A stretch of DNA of 64,000 nucleotides from a bacterium UBP2_UBA5202 (GTDB taxonomy: Bacteria; Edwardsbacteria; AC1; EtOH8): positions 135,078 to 199,077 of the forward strand of contig DHVS01000038.1 of NCBI GenBank assembly GCA_002412795.1. The letters are read 5' to 3'. Shown here piece by piece: positions 7,408-15,163 of this stretch; within the stretch, counting starts at the first letter, position 1; every line of letters begins with the position of its first letter. The notes under the pieces were generated by a model. It was not told where the DNA came from. It saw only the letters and a program-made list of their open reading frames with translations, and did not search any database. The translations under genes and the position numbers were made by a program.

Positions 7408-8562
7408 TTATGATATTGTTACATCGCCGCTGACGGTTTTGACGGTCAGGCTTCCCTGGCCGCCGCCCAGTTTGCCTGACAAACTGCGGTTGCTTTGGCG
7501 CAGGCTCTCCAGTTCCAGTTCGCAGTCAATGTCGCCGCTGACGGTGGCGGCCTCGATGACCGCCGAGGAGCCATCTTCCAATTCCAGGGAGACATCCCCC
7601 GAGACGGTGGCTATGGACGCCGAACTGCCTTCAGCCAAGGGACCCCGGAACTGGATATCTCCGCTGGTGCTGCGGATCTTTATCTCACCGGCTTTGGCGG
7701 ATTTGATGTCGATGCCTCCGCTGACCGTCTGTCCCTGAACGTCTCCCGACAGGGAGATGCCGGCGTCCCCGCTGACGGTCTGGAAGGCCAGGCGGCCGGA
7801 GCAATCATTGACCACGATGTCGCCGCTGGCGGTGTTGATCTTCAGGGCTGTTTCAGCGCAGTTGTTGACCTCTATGTCGCCGGAGGCGGAGGAGAGGGTA
7901 TTCTCACCCCGGCATCCTGAGAGCCCGATCTCTCCCGAGGCGGTGTTGATCCGGCAGCCGTTGAGAAGGTTTTGGACCGAGATCTCTCCGCTGGCCGAGG
8001 ATATCTCGGCGGCAATGTTTTTCGGCATCACAATGGTGAAGTCGACCTTGGCCCGGCGCTTCTTGGTCCAGGGCGGGCCGTCCACCTTGATCTTCAAAAC
8101 CCCATTCCCGGTTTCGGTGCTGATGTCCAGGGATTTGAGTTTTTCCCGGGCTTCGGTCCGGTCCTCGGCCCAGACCTGGATGTCGGCCGTGATGGTGATC
8201 TGGTCGGTCTCGGCGCCGATGATCTCAAAATCGCTGCGGGGCTGGTTGATGGATAGGGCCGTGATGCCGGCGGCCGGGACGACGAGCTCTTTTTCTTCTT
8301 CGGCCTTTTCCGAACCGCGGATATCATCGATTTCGATGTGAATGTCCTTCAGGCTTTCCCGGACCCCGGCCATGGCTTCGGCCACTATTCTTCCGGGGTT
8401 TATCTGGCCCAGGGTCTCGTGCAGGTTAGTGGTATCCTGCCAGTGGTGGTGATTGCGGCCTTGTTTTCCTTTGTTCAGGGCCGAGAGCAGGGAGTCGGCT
8501 TCTTTGGAGCTGATCCGGCCGCCTTCCAGCATCTTCAGTATCTTGATGGTTTCTTCGGACAT
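7408..8562 (-). CDS. DUF4097 family protein with YvlB-like N-terminus
   Basis: 384 residues. The N-terminus (IKILKMLEGGRISSKEADSLL) is the YvlB/SHOCT-like helix module; after a His/Gln-rich linker comes a long repetitive region with SGDI/SGEI every ~17-25 residues (ISSASGEISV, NTASGEIGL, SASGDIEV, TVSGDVSLE), typical of the DUF4097 right-handed beta-solenoid. No signal peptide or membrane segment is seen, so it is probably cytoplasmic. Start at 8562 has AAGGAGACCACC just upstream; an upstream in-frame start to 8589 lacks this. Family proteins (YvlB, LiaG-like) belong to cell-envelope stress operons; activity is not established. Confidence 0.88.
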   Translation of the reverse strand: MSEETIKILKMLEGGRISSKEADSLLSALNKGKQGRNHHHWQDTTNLHETLGQINPGRIVAEAMAGVRESLKDIHIEIDDIRGSEKAEEEKELVVPAAGITALSINQPRSDFEIIGAETDQITITADIQVWAEDRTEAREKLKSLDISTETGNGVLKIKVDGPPWTKKRRAKVDFTIVMPKNIAAEISSASGEISVQNLLNGCRINTASGEIGLSGCRGENTLSSASGDIEVNNCAETALKINTASGDIVVNDCSGRLAFQTVSGDAGISLSGDVQGQTVSGGIDIKSAKAGEIKIRSTSGDIQFRGPLAEGSSASIATVSGDVSLELEDGSSAVIEAATVSGDIDCELELESLRQSNRSLSGKLGGGQGSLTVKTVSGDVTIS

Positions 8563-8582
8563 GGTGGTCTCCTTCTCTTGTC

Positions 8583-8682
8583 GGGACAATTCATCCTACT
8601 ACGCCAGCTTTAGCGGCTTCCTCCTAAGTCCGCCATTGGCGAACTACGGCGGACAGGTCGTCGGACGGGTGAATTGCCCTTA
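8583..8682. repeat. Split palindromic intergenic repeat
   Basis: GTCGGGACAATTCAT (left) and GGTGAATTGCCCTTAC (right) are the two arms of the palindrome seen intact at 9322-9341, here separated by about 70 nt that contain a further hairpin (AGTCCGCC ... GGCGGAC). Confidence 0.5.
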
Positions 8683-8695
8683 CTTTTACTGGATG

Positions 8696-8715
8696 GGGCG
8701 GGTTTAAACCCGCCC
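8696..8715. repeat. 20-bp perfect palindrome
   Basis: GGGCGGGTTTAAACCCGCCC followed by TTAC, 12 nt past the stop of the DUF2089 gene. It resembles REP-like extragenic palindromes; it may stabilise or punctuate the polycistronic mRNA. Confidence 0.6.
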
Positions 8716-8726
8716 TTACTGCTTTC

Positions 8727-9092
8727 TTATGCCCCGGCTTGGTCCAGCAGCTCCACCGCCTGGGCGGCGCTGATCTTGCCCGCTTCCAAAGCCTCCAGCA
8801 CTTCCGAGCGGCTCATCATTTTGGCTGCCTGCCCGGACAGGGCGGCGATGGCGTCGTCCAGTTTGTTGCGGACGGTGGGGTAGGAGATGCCCAACCGGCT
8901 TTCCACTTCCTTGATGTTCCCCCGGGAGAGGACGAAGGTCCTGATGAAATCCAACTGGTCGTCGGTCAGGCTGCCCAGGGGGGACAGGGGGAACTCCCCC
9001 CGGACGGTGGTGTCGCAGCCGGAGCATCTCAGTTCCGAGATGTGCATGGAGCCCTGGCAGGCCGGGCAGGTGTTTGGTGTTTGTTTGGGCAT
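8727..9092 (-). CDS. DUF2089 family transcriptional regulator with SHOCT-like tail
   Basis: 121 residues. An N-terminal zinc-ribbon-like part (CPACQGSM...LRCSGCDT, two CxxC pairs) is followed by a helix-turn-helix region typical of DUF2089 (FVLSRGNIKEVESRLGISYPTVRNKLDDAI) and a C-terminal YvlB-type motif (SEVLEALEAGKISAAQAVELL). The zinc ribbon plus RNIKEVE/SYPTVR signature gives a confident family call. It heads the cluster with the DUF4097 and LiaI-like proteins, so it is the likely regulator, perhaps released or captured through the shared C-terminal helices (inference). Translation starts at ATG 9092 with weak AGGATAT upstream. Confidence 0.88.
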   Translation of the reverse strand: MPKQTPNTCPACQGSMHISELRCSGCDTTVRGEFPLSPLGSLTDDQLDFIRTFVLSRGNIKEVESRLGISYPTVRNKLDDAIAALSGQAAKMMSRSEVLEALEAGKISAAQAVELLDQAGA

Positions 9093-9155
9093 GGGTTAAT
9101 ATCCTTTACGGATGGTTTGAGCATTCTTTTTGATTTGGCAGAGAGATCAGCTTTT

Positions 9156-9290
9156 CTATAATATAAAATTTTGGCCGGGCAGATTCAAGTAGCGGCAGAT
9201 CATTTCTTCCCAAAACAGGATCCTCAGGGCCCTCGATTTTTCGGGGCTGAGTCCTTTTCCGGACTCGATTATTTGGAGTGGGCTGTTCAT
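9156..9290 (-). CDS. 44-residue small protein at head of YvlB-like cluster
   Basis: A small frame with one of the best ribosome sites here (GGAGGTAAAAACCA before ATG), lying between the promoter at 9358-9386 and the DUF2089 gene. The product begins MNSPLQIIESGKGLSPEKSR and continues RALRILFWEEMICRYL; the word SGKGLSPEKSRALRIL is faintly like the cluster's helical motif. No membrane segment. It may be a genuine small protein or a leader peptide. Unrecognised. Confidence 0.5.
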   Translation of the reverse strand: MNSPLQIIESGKGLSPEKSRALRILFWEEMICRYLNLPGQNFIL

Positions 9291-9321
9291 TGGTTTTTAC
9301 CTCCGTGATTTATTATTGTCG

Positions 9322-9341
9322 GGGCAATTCATAAATTGCCC
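9322..9341. promoter_or_regulatory. Perfect inverted repeat just downstream of cluster promoter
   Basis: GGGCAATT-CATA-AATTGCCC, located about +10 to +30 of the predicted transcript. It could be an operator, an mRNA 5' hairpin or a member of the palindromic repeat family (compare 8583-8682). Confidence 0.5.
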
Positions 9342-9357
9342 TTACATTATTGTCCCA

Positions 9358-9386
9358 ATTATAACAAAAAATATTGAAAATGTCAA
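9358..9386 (-). promoter_or_regulatory. Perfect-consensus sigma-70 promoter of the YvlB-like cluster
   Basis: Minus strand TTGACA (9381-9386), exactly 17 nt of A/T-rich spacer, TATAAT (9358-9363). The flanking region is strongly A/T-rich. Confidence 0.85.
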
Positions 9387-9434
9387 TAGGTAACTTAAAA
9401 ATATTAATATTATTATTAACAATGTTAATGTAAT

Positions 9435-9462
9435 AAAAAACGACCCACAGGGTCGTTTTTAA
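9435..9462 (-). terminator. Terminator of the TPR gene (works in both directions)
   Basis: AAAAACGACCC-ACAG-GGTCGTTTTT, symmetrical, with T-runs on both strands, 20 nt after the TPR stop. Confidence 0.85.
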
Positions 9463-9481
9463 CTGATTATTATATAATGGG

Positions 9482-10918
9482 TTAGGAATATTTGGCCAGC
9501 AGCGATATTCTTTGTTGATATGCCAGGTTCCTCGTTTTTTCATATATTTTATGAAATAAGGCCAAAGCATTCTGCCGGAATTCCTCGTTTTTTGTAAAAA
9601 TGAATTTCTGATAATTGAGTTCGGCTTTCTCCCGGTCGCCGAACGCCAAGTCTTCAATTTTCGAAAAATCCGGAGAGTTCATTTCCTTGCCCCGGCGGTG
9701 GGCTGCCAGAAGATTTAAGAGGCTGGTCTTGAATACTATTTCCTTGCTTTGGATCTCCCGGGCTATGCCCAGCGCCCTGGAATTCAATAGCTCTGATTCC
9801 TCGAACCCTTCAAGGCAATAATGCAGTTCAGCCAGGTTATAGAGGGCATAGCATAAAAAATATTTGCTGTTTATTTCTCCGGTCATCTCGATGGCCTGTT
9901 GGTAATGATCAATCGCCCGGGGGTGATCACCCAGCTGTTTGTGGTAATTTCCCAGATGACCCAGCACCCGTCCCTGATCTTCCTTGTTTCCCAGTTCTTT
10001 GGCCAGAGACAGGGCAAAGGTAAAATACTCCAAACTTTGTTCATACTTTCCCTGGTTAAGATAAACGGTTCCCAGGTTGTCGCTGGCCAGGATCAGGCCC
10101 TGTTTGTCGGCCATCTGCCGGGAGATGGAGTGGTACTTCTCAAAGCAGTCCAGGGCGTTGATGTAATCGTCCAGCTCAAAATATATGGTGCCGATGTTGC
10201 AAAGGGCATAGCTTTCCATCTGGAGGTTTCCCAGCTGGCGGGCCAGCAGCAGATATTCTTGGGCATATTCCATGCTCCTGGCAAACTCGCCCCGTTCCTC
10301 ATAAATCAGTCCTATGTTCCCGACCGAGGCCACCATGGACTCGTCATCGCCCATCTCCTTGGCCAGGGTGGACGATCTCTGGTATAGTTCTATGGCCTTG
10401 TCGTAATCGCCCATCTGGTAATAGATGATGCCCATGTTGCCGGTGGCCCGGCAGACCGTGCCCCGGTTGCCGTTCTGCTCGGCCAGTTCCAGGGCCTTGT
10501 GCAGGCATTCCATGGCTTTGGGGTAATCCCCCTGGTTATGGTGGATCTCGGCGACCCCGTCGTAAGTATGGCCCAGGCCTTCAGCGTCGCCTTTCACGGT
10601 CTGGATCTGTTCCGATTTCCGGTATAGCTCAAAGGCCTCATCATAATTGCCCATGTTGGTCAGTATCTGGGCCAGGCGGTTCTGGGTCTCGGTCAAATAG
10701 ACAAGGTGGCTGGTGTTCTCCAGCCAGGCCAAGTTGCTCTGAAAGACCATCTCGGCGTTCTCCCATTCGCCCAGGGTCTGCAGCAGGTCGGCCTTCTTGT
10801 TCAACAGGGCAAAGGGCCAGTAGCCGCCGGCGGATGAGGGATCCTGCCCGGCCAGCCACAGGCTGGTTACTTTGTATCTATGTCGGCTATTGTCAAATTC
10901 CATATATAGATATTTCAC
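9482..10918 (-). CDS. Tetratricopeptide repeat protein
   Basis: 478 residues made almost entirely of TPR units (for example YDEAFELYRKSEQI, YPKAMECLHKALELAEQNGN, YDKAIELYQRSSTLAKEMGD, YINALDCFEKYHSI, YEQSLEYFTFALSLAKELGN), about nine to ten repeats with 40-residue spacing typical of the Rapsyn/LGN (TPR_12) class. No signal peptide, so cytosolic. The N-terminal GGYWPFALLNKKADLLQTLG is shared with the TPR protein at 32934 (FYPFALWREKSNLLRLIG). Start is GTG at 10918 or ATG at 10903; neither has a strong ribosome site. A scaffold for protein-protein contacts; partner unknown. Confidence 0.9.
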   Translation of the reverse strand: MKYLYMEFDNSRHRYKVTSLWLAGQDPSSAGGYWPFALLNKKADLLQTLGEWENAEMVFQSNLAWLENTSHLVYLTETQNRLAQILTNMGNYDEAFELYRKSEQIQTVKGDAEGLGHTYDGVAEIHHNQGDYPKAMECLHKALELAEQNGNRGTVCRATGNMGIIYYQMGDYDKAIELYQRSSTLAKEMGDDESMVASVGNIGLIYEERGEFARSMEYAQEYLLLARQLGNLQMESYALCNIGTIYFELDDYINALDCFEKYHSISRQMADKQGLILASDNLGTVYLNQGKYEQSLEYFTFALSLAKELGNKEDQGRVLGHLGNYHKQLGDHPRAIDHYQQAIEMTGEINSKYFLCYALYNLAELHYCLEGFEESELLNSRALGIAREIQSKEIVFKTSLLNLLAAHRRGKEMNSPDFSKIEDLAFGDREKAELNYQKFIFTKNEEFRQNALALFHKIYEKTRNLAYQQRISLLAKYS

Positions 10919-11231
10919 GTTTACCGGGGAAGACAGGATTTACATGATTAACCGGATTTAAATCATGGTAAAGTTAAATAGAATAAAGAAATAATGTCTA
11001 TCCAATTAGCTCAGGAACATATACCCCCAAAACTTTTCTATCCGCAGATTTTACAGATTTACACAGATTGTTTATGCAAGGTTATATTTTTAGGCACAAA
11101 AAACTTTTGTTATAATCATTCGGCTAACGCTCTTGACAGCGTCTGCGTTAATAGTTCGGTTACCACTCACTACAAAGTCTGTGGATAAAGGTTCCTTAGT
11201 AAGTTAGATAATAATTAAAGAAAAAATCATG
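10919..11231. other. Intergenic stretch with dispersed short repeats
   Basis: No convincing gene. It contains words found elsewhere between genes here, such as AGACAGGATTTACATGATTAA and CCGCAGATTTTACAGATTTAC (near-copies at 7110-7170 and 11225-11245). A 64-codon frame inside reads through these words and looks spurious. Confidence 0.5.
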
Positions 11232-12194
11232 TTAATCCTGTCTGTTTTGGTTGTCACTTTTTGTCAGCAGTGCCGCGCCGATGGCTCCGGCCCAGGGTCC
11301 CAGTCTGGCCGCTTTCACTTTTATTCCGAGGACATTAAAGGGCATGGCCCGTTGTTTCATTTCCTTAATGGCTGGGTCCAGGATATATTTTCCGGCCTGG
11401 GCCACCCCGCCTCCGATCACGACGGCCTGGGGGTTGAAGGTATTCAGATAGTTGGCCAAACCCACCCCCAGCAGGGTTCCGGTCTCGGCCAGGGTCCTGA
11501 CAGCGGCCGTGTCTCTTTTCTTGGCCCTGGATGAGATGATGGCTACGGTGATGTCTGGAACGAGCGGAAGGTGGCGGCGGAACCGCAGGTCGTTGTACCT
11601 TTTGACGATCGCTACCGAGCCTACCATTGCTTCCAGACACCCCCTGTTTCCGCAGAGGCAGCGGGGGCCGTCGTATTTTATGCTGGTGTGCCCCAGTTCA
11701 CCGGCGCCCCCGGTGGAGCCCCGGTACAGCTTCCCGTCCAGCACCAGGCCTCCGCCCACTCCGGTGCCCAGGGTCAGGCCGACCACATTCTGGAAACCTT
11801 TTCCCGCTCCGCAAAAGGTTTCGGCCAGCGCAAAGCAGTTGGCATCGTTGTCTATGGTCAGGGGGATCTTCAAGCCCGGCAGTTCCTTTTTCAGCAGGCG
11901 CTCCAAGGGCACGGCTCCCTGCCAGCCGGGAAGATTGGGGGAGTTGCGGACGGTTCCCCTGTTCACCAGCCCGGCCGAGCCCAGCCCGATGGCGGTCACG
12001 CTGATGTTCTTGGATCCGGCGACCCTCAGCAAGTATCTGATCTCCCCGGCCAGGATCCTGATCACCGCCCCGGAGCCCAGATGAGCCAGGGTGGGGATCT
12101 GTCTTTTGATGATGACCTTCAGCGACCGGGCATCAAGCAAAACCGATTTGATGTTGGTGCCGCCGAGGTCAAGGCCCATTAAGGCAGTTCTCAT
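11232..12194 (-). CDS. ROK family sugar kinase (glucokinase-like)
   Basis: 320 residues with the ROK signatures: phosphate-1 loop LGLDLGGTNIKSVLLD near the N-terminus, catalytic region IDNDANCFALAE, GTGVGGGLVLDG, and the zinc-binding cluster GELGHTSIKYDGPRC-LCGNRGCLE (one His and three Cys). ATP-dependent phosphorylation of glucose or an N-acyl sugar is the family reaction; the exact sugar cannot be told. The start at 12194 follows GGAGG, rather than the in-frame start at 12206 that would begin inside the ribosome site. It is divergent from valS. Confidence 0.92.
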   Translation of the reverse strand: MRTALMGLDLGGTNIKSVLLDARSLKVIIKRQIPTLAHLGSGAVIRILAGEIRYLLRVAGSKNISVTAIGLGSAGLVNRGTVRNSPNLPGWQGAVPLERLLKKELPGLKIPLTIDNDANCFALAETFCGAGKGFQNVVGLTLGTGVGGGLVLDGKLYRGSTGGAGELGHTSIKYDGPRCLCGNRGCLEAMVGSVAIVKRYNDLRFRRHLPLVPDITVAIISSRAKKRDTAAVRTLAETGTLLGVGLANYLNTFNPQAVVIGGGVAQAGKYILDPAIKEMKQRAMPFNVLGIKVKAARLGPWAGAIGAALLTKSDNQNRQD

Positions 12195-12458
12195 AAGATC
12201 CTCCATTCCGAATGAAACAAACTATAAGGAAGCCATGAAGGACAGGAAAATAATTTTCATGTATTCTCGGTTTCCTAATAAATCTCAATCTTTCAGGTCG
12301 CTGAAAGCATAGCATAAAACAATTATTTTAGCAAGGCGGTCTGACCGCTTATCGTACTTTACTTCCAGCCTGCTCCTGATCCCCGGTTGTAATAACTGTC
12401 AATAAACATATAAAGCGAAAGAGGCGGTCTTTGAGGCGGTTTTTGAAAGCCTTTTTTA

Positions 12459-12487
12459 TTGACTTTACAAATATTAACAGGTAAAAT
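12459..12487 (+). promoter_or_regulatory. valS: Sigma-70-like promoter of valS
   Basis: TTGACT (12459-12464), 17 nt, TAAAAT (12482-12487), giving a leader of about 40 nt. No T-box-like leader is visible. The remainder of the 340-nt divergent region (12195-12534) holds only a small GGCGGTC/GACCGC hairpin near 12335 and A/T-rich sequence. Confidence 0.6.
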
Positions 12488-12534
12488 AAAAGGTTAACAG
12501 AAATCAAGTCACTCATATAAACATAAAAGGCGTC

Positions 12535-15144
12535 ATGAAGAGCATCCCCGAAAAATATGACTTTTACCTGGTAGAAAAGCACTGGGTGGAGACCTGGCTT
12601 AAGCAGGGAATTTACCAATGGAACCCGGCCATCGAGCGGGCCAAAACCTTTGCGGTGGACACCCCGCCGCCCACCGTCTCCGGCTCGCTCCACGTGGGCT
12701 CGGCCTTCGGCTACGTCCAGCAGGACGTGATAGTGCGCCAGCGCCGGATGAAGGGACTGAACATCTTCTACCCCATGGGCTGGGACGACAACGGCCTGCC
12801 CACCGAGCGCCGGGTGCAGAACATGTTCCATGTCCGCTGCAATCCCCATCTGGCCCATCAGAAGGACTTCGTTCCCAAAAACAATAAGAAGGAACCGGCG
12901 GAGGAGATCAGCCGAGACAATTTCATAGAACTGTGCCACCAGGTGACCAAGCAGGACGAGGAGGTCTTCAGGTCGCTGTGGCAGCACCTGGGTCTGTCCA
13001 TAGACTGGTCGCTGGAATACGCCACTATCGACGACCACTGCCGGAGGACCTCGCAGCTATCGTTCCTGAAACTTCTCCAGGACGGCCGGGCCTACACCAG
13101 TTTTGCCCCGCACCTCTGGGACGTGGACTTCAAGACCGCTGTTTCCCAGGCCGAGGTGGAGGACAAGGTCTTACCCGGACATTTTCACAATATCCGCTTT
13201 GGCATCGAGGGTGGAGGCTCTTTCGTCATCGCCACCACCCGGCCGGAACTGCTGCCGGCCTGCGTGGCCGTGATCGCCCATCCCGACGACCAGCGCTACC
13301 AGCCCTATTTCGGCAGGAACGCGGTCACTCCGCTGTTTAAGGCCCGGGTCCCCATCATCGCCAACGAGAAGGCCGACCCGGAAAAGGGCACCGGCATCCT
13401 GATGGTCTGCACCTTCGGCGACATGATGGACGTGGAGTGGTGGAAGCAATACCAGCTGCCCCTGCGCCAGGTGATAGGCCACGACGGCAGGATGATGGAG
13501 GTCAGCTTTGGCTCCCCGGGCTGGGACAGCGCCGACCCGGCCGCCGCCGGCAGGTTCTACTCCGAGATAAAGGGCAAGACCGCCAAGCAGGCGCAGATCA
13601 AAGTGGTCGAGATGCTCCGAAGCCCCGATGGTGAGGCCCTGCCGGGACTGGGCGTCCCCCTGACCGAAGAACCGAAACCCATAGAGCATCCGGTGAAGAT
13701 GTACGAAAAGGGAGAGCGGCCGCTGGAGATCATCCCCACCATGCAGTGGTTCATCCGGATCATGGACATTAAGGAGGAACTGCTGGAGCAGGGGCGGAAG
13801 ATCAAATGGCACCCCCAGCACATGAGGACCCGCTACGAGGACTGGGTGAAGGGCCTGAACCAGGACTGGTGCGTCAGCCGCCAGCGTTACTTTGGCGTGC
13901 CCATCCCGGTATGGTATCCGTTGGACGCCGAGGGCAATCCAATATACCAGAAGCCGATCATGCCGTCCGAGGACCAGCTGCCCATCGATCCCCAGTCGCA
14001 CCCGGCCCCCGGTTACGAGGCCTCCCAGCGGGACAAGCCCCACGGCTTCACCGCCGACCCCGATGTCCTGGACACCTGGGCCACCAGCTCCATGACCCCG
14101 CAGATCGCCAGCCACTGGGCCAGGGATCCCGAACGCCACCAAAAGGTCTTTCCCATGGACATCCGGCCCCAGGGCCCGGAGATCATCCGCACCTGGGCCT
14201 TTTACACCATCGTCAAGGCCTACCTGCACGGGAAGCAGATCCCCTGGAACAACGCGCTGATCAACGGCTGGATCATGGACCCCGACCGCAAGAAGATGTC
14301 CAAGAGCCACGGCCAGGCGGTGACCCCGGAACACCTGCTGGTGCAGTTCTCCTCGGACGGGTTCCGCTACTGGTCGGCCAAGGCCCGGCTGGGGGTGGAC
14401 ACCATGTACGACGAGGCCAATTTCGCCAACGGCAAGCGGCTGACCGTCAAGTTCTACAACGCGGTCAAGTTCGCGGCCGGGCACATCCTGACCGCCGACC
14501 AGTCAAAGATCACGCCCCGGGCCATCACCGATCCGCTGGACCTCAGTTTCACCGGGCACCTCAAACAGGTGGTGGCCAGGTCGGGAAGGTACTTTGAGAA
14601 TTTTGAGTACGCCGACGCCCTGCAGGAGACGGAGGGATTCTTCTGGGAGAAGCTGTGCGACAATTACCTGGAGCTGATCAAGGTCCGGGCCTACCAGGAA
14701 GGGGACTCGGCCGGAAAACTTTCGGCCCTGGCCACCCTGAAGTTCACGCTGAACGTCATGCTAAGGCTGTTCGCTCCTTTCATTCCGTATTTCACCGAGG
14801 AGGCCTGGAGCTGGATGTTTGCCGAGGAAAGCGGGAAAAGACGTTCGGTCCATACCTCGGACTGGCCGGATGGAGCCGAGTTCCAGGACATCAAACCTTC
14901 CGCCGAGGGCGACCCCTTCGGCGCTGCCATGGAGGTCTTAAGCGCCGTCCGCAAGGTCAAGAGCGAGGCCAAGGTCAGCGTCAAGACGCCACTGAAGGCG
15001 CTGAAAATAGCCGGAAGTTCCGAAGATCTGAAGGTGCTGAAGCTGGTCTGGAACGATCTGCTGGGCACGGTGGGGGCGCAGGAGGCGGAGGCCATTGAGG
15101 GAAAGGTAGAGAACGGTAAATTTGAGGTCAAAGCGGAACTCTAA
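12535..15144 (+). CDS. valS: Valyl-tRNA synthetase
   Basis: 869 residues, class I aminoacyl-tRNA synthetase charging tRNA-Val. The HIGH-type motif is in PPPTVSGSLHVGSAFGY (about residues 43-60) followed by FYPMGWDDNGLPTERRVQN, a ValS hallmark; an editing (CP1) domain follows (IATTRPELLPACVAV), and the KMSKS motif is intact in DRKKMSKSHGQAVTP. The anticodon-binding domain occupies the C-terminal third. It belongs to the shorter, archaeal/actinobacterial-like ValS type rather than the ~950-residue type with a long C-terminal coiled coil. AAAGGCG precedes the ATG. A very G+C-rich third-position bias produces long false antisense frames across it. Confidence 0.96.
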   Translation: MKSIPEKYDFYLVEKHWVETWLKQGIYQWNPAIERAKTFAVDTPPPTVSGSLHVGSAFGYVQQDVIVRQRRMKGLNIFYPMGWDDNGLPTERRVQNMFHVRCNPHLAHQKDFVPKNNKKEPAEEISRDNFIELCHQVTKQDEEVFRSLWQHLGLSIDWSLEYATIDDHCRRTSQLSFLKLLQDGRAYTSFAPHLWDVDFKTAVSQAEVEDKVLPGHFHNIRFGIEGGGSFVIATTRPELLPACVAVIAHPDDQRYQPYFGRNAVTPLFKARVPIIANEKADPEKGTGILMVCTFGDMMDVEWWKQYQLPLRQVIGHDGRMMEVSFGSPGWDSADPAAAGRFYSEIKGKTAKQAQIKVVEMLRSPDGEALPGLGVPLTEEPKPIEHPVKMYEKGERPLEIIPTMQWFIRIMDIKEELLEQGRKIKWHPQHMRTRYEDWVKGLNQDWCVSRQRYFGVPIPVWYPLDAEGNPIYQKPIMPSEDQLPIDPQSHPAPGYEASQRDKPHGFTADPDVLDTWATSSMTPQIASHWARDPERHQKVFPMDIRPQGPEIIRTWAFYTIVKAYLHGKQIPWNNALINGWIMDPDRKKMSKSHGQAVTPEHLLVQFSSDGFRYWSAKARLGVDTMYDEANFANGKRLTVKFYNAVKFAAGHILTADQSKITPRAITDPLDLSFTGHLKQVVARSGRYFENFEYADALQETEGFFWEKLCDNYLELIKVRAYQEGDSAGKLSALATLKFTLNVMLRLFAPFIPYFTEEAWSWMFAEESGKRRSVHTSDWPDGAEFQDIKPSAEGDPFGAAMEVLSAVRKVKSEAKVSVKTPLKALKIAGSSEDLKVLKLVWNDLLGTVGAQEAEAIEGKVENGKFEVKAEL

Positions 15145-15163
15145 ACTTATAAAGGAGCTTGTA

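Noticed and set aside
10994..11188. 64-codon frame in the gap before the ROK gene
   Set aside because: Made of repeat words (CAGATTTTACAGATTTACACA), no ribosome site, no family features.
13171..14484. 437-codon frame antisense to valS (also 12349-13038)
   Set aside because: It lies wholly opposite a certain gene, has no ribosome site, and its Gly/Val/Pro/His-rich composition is the mirror of G+C-rich third positions.
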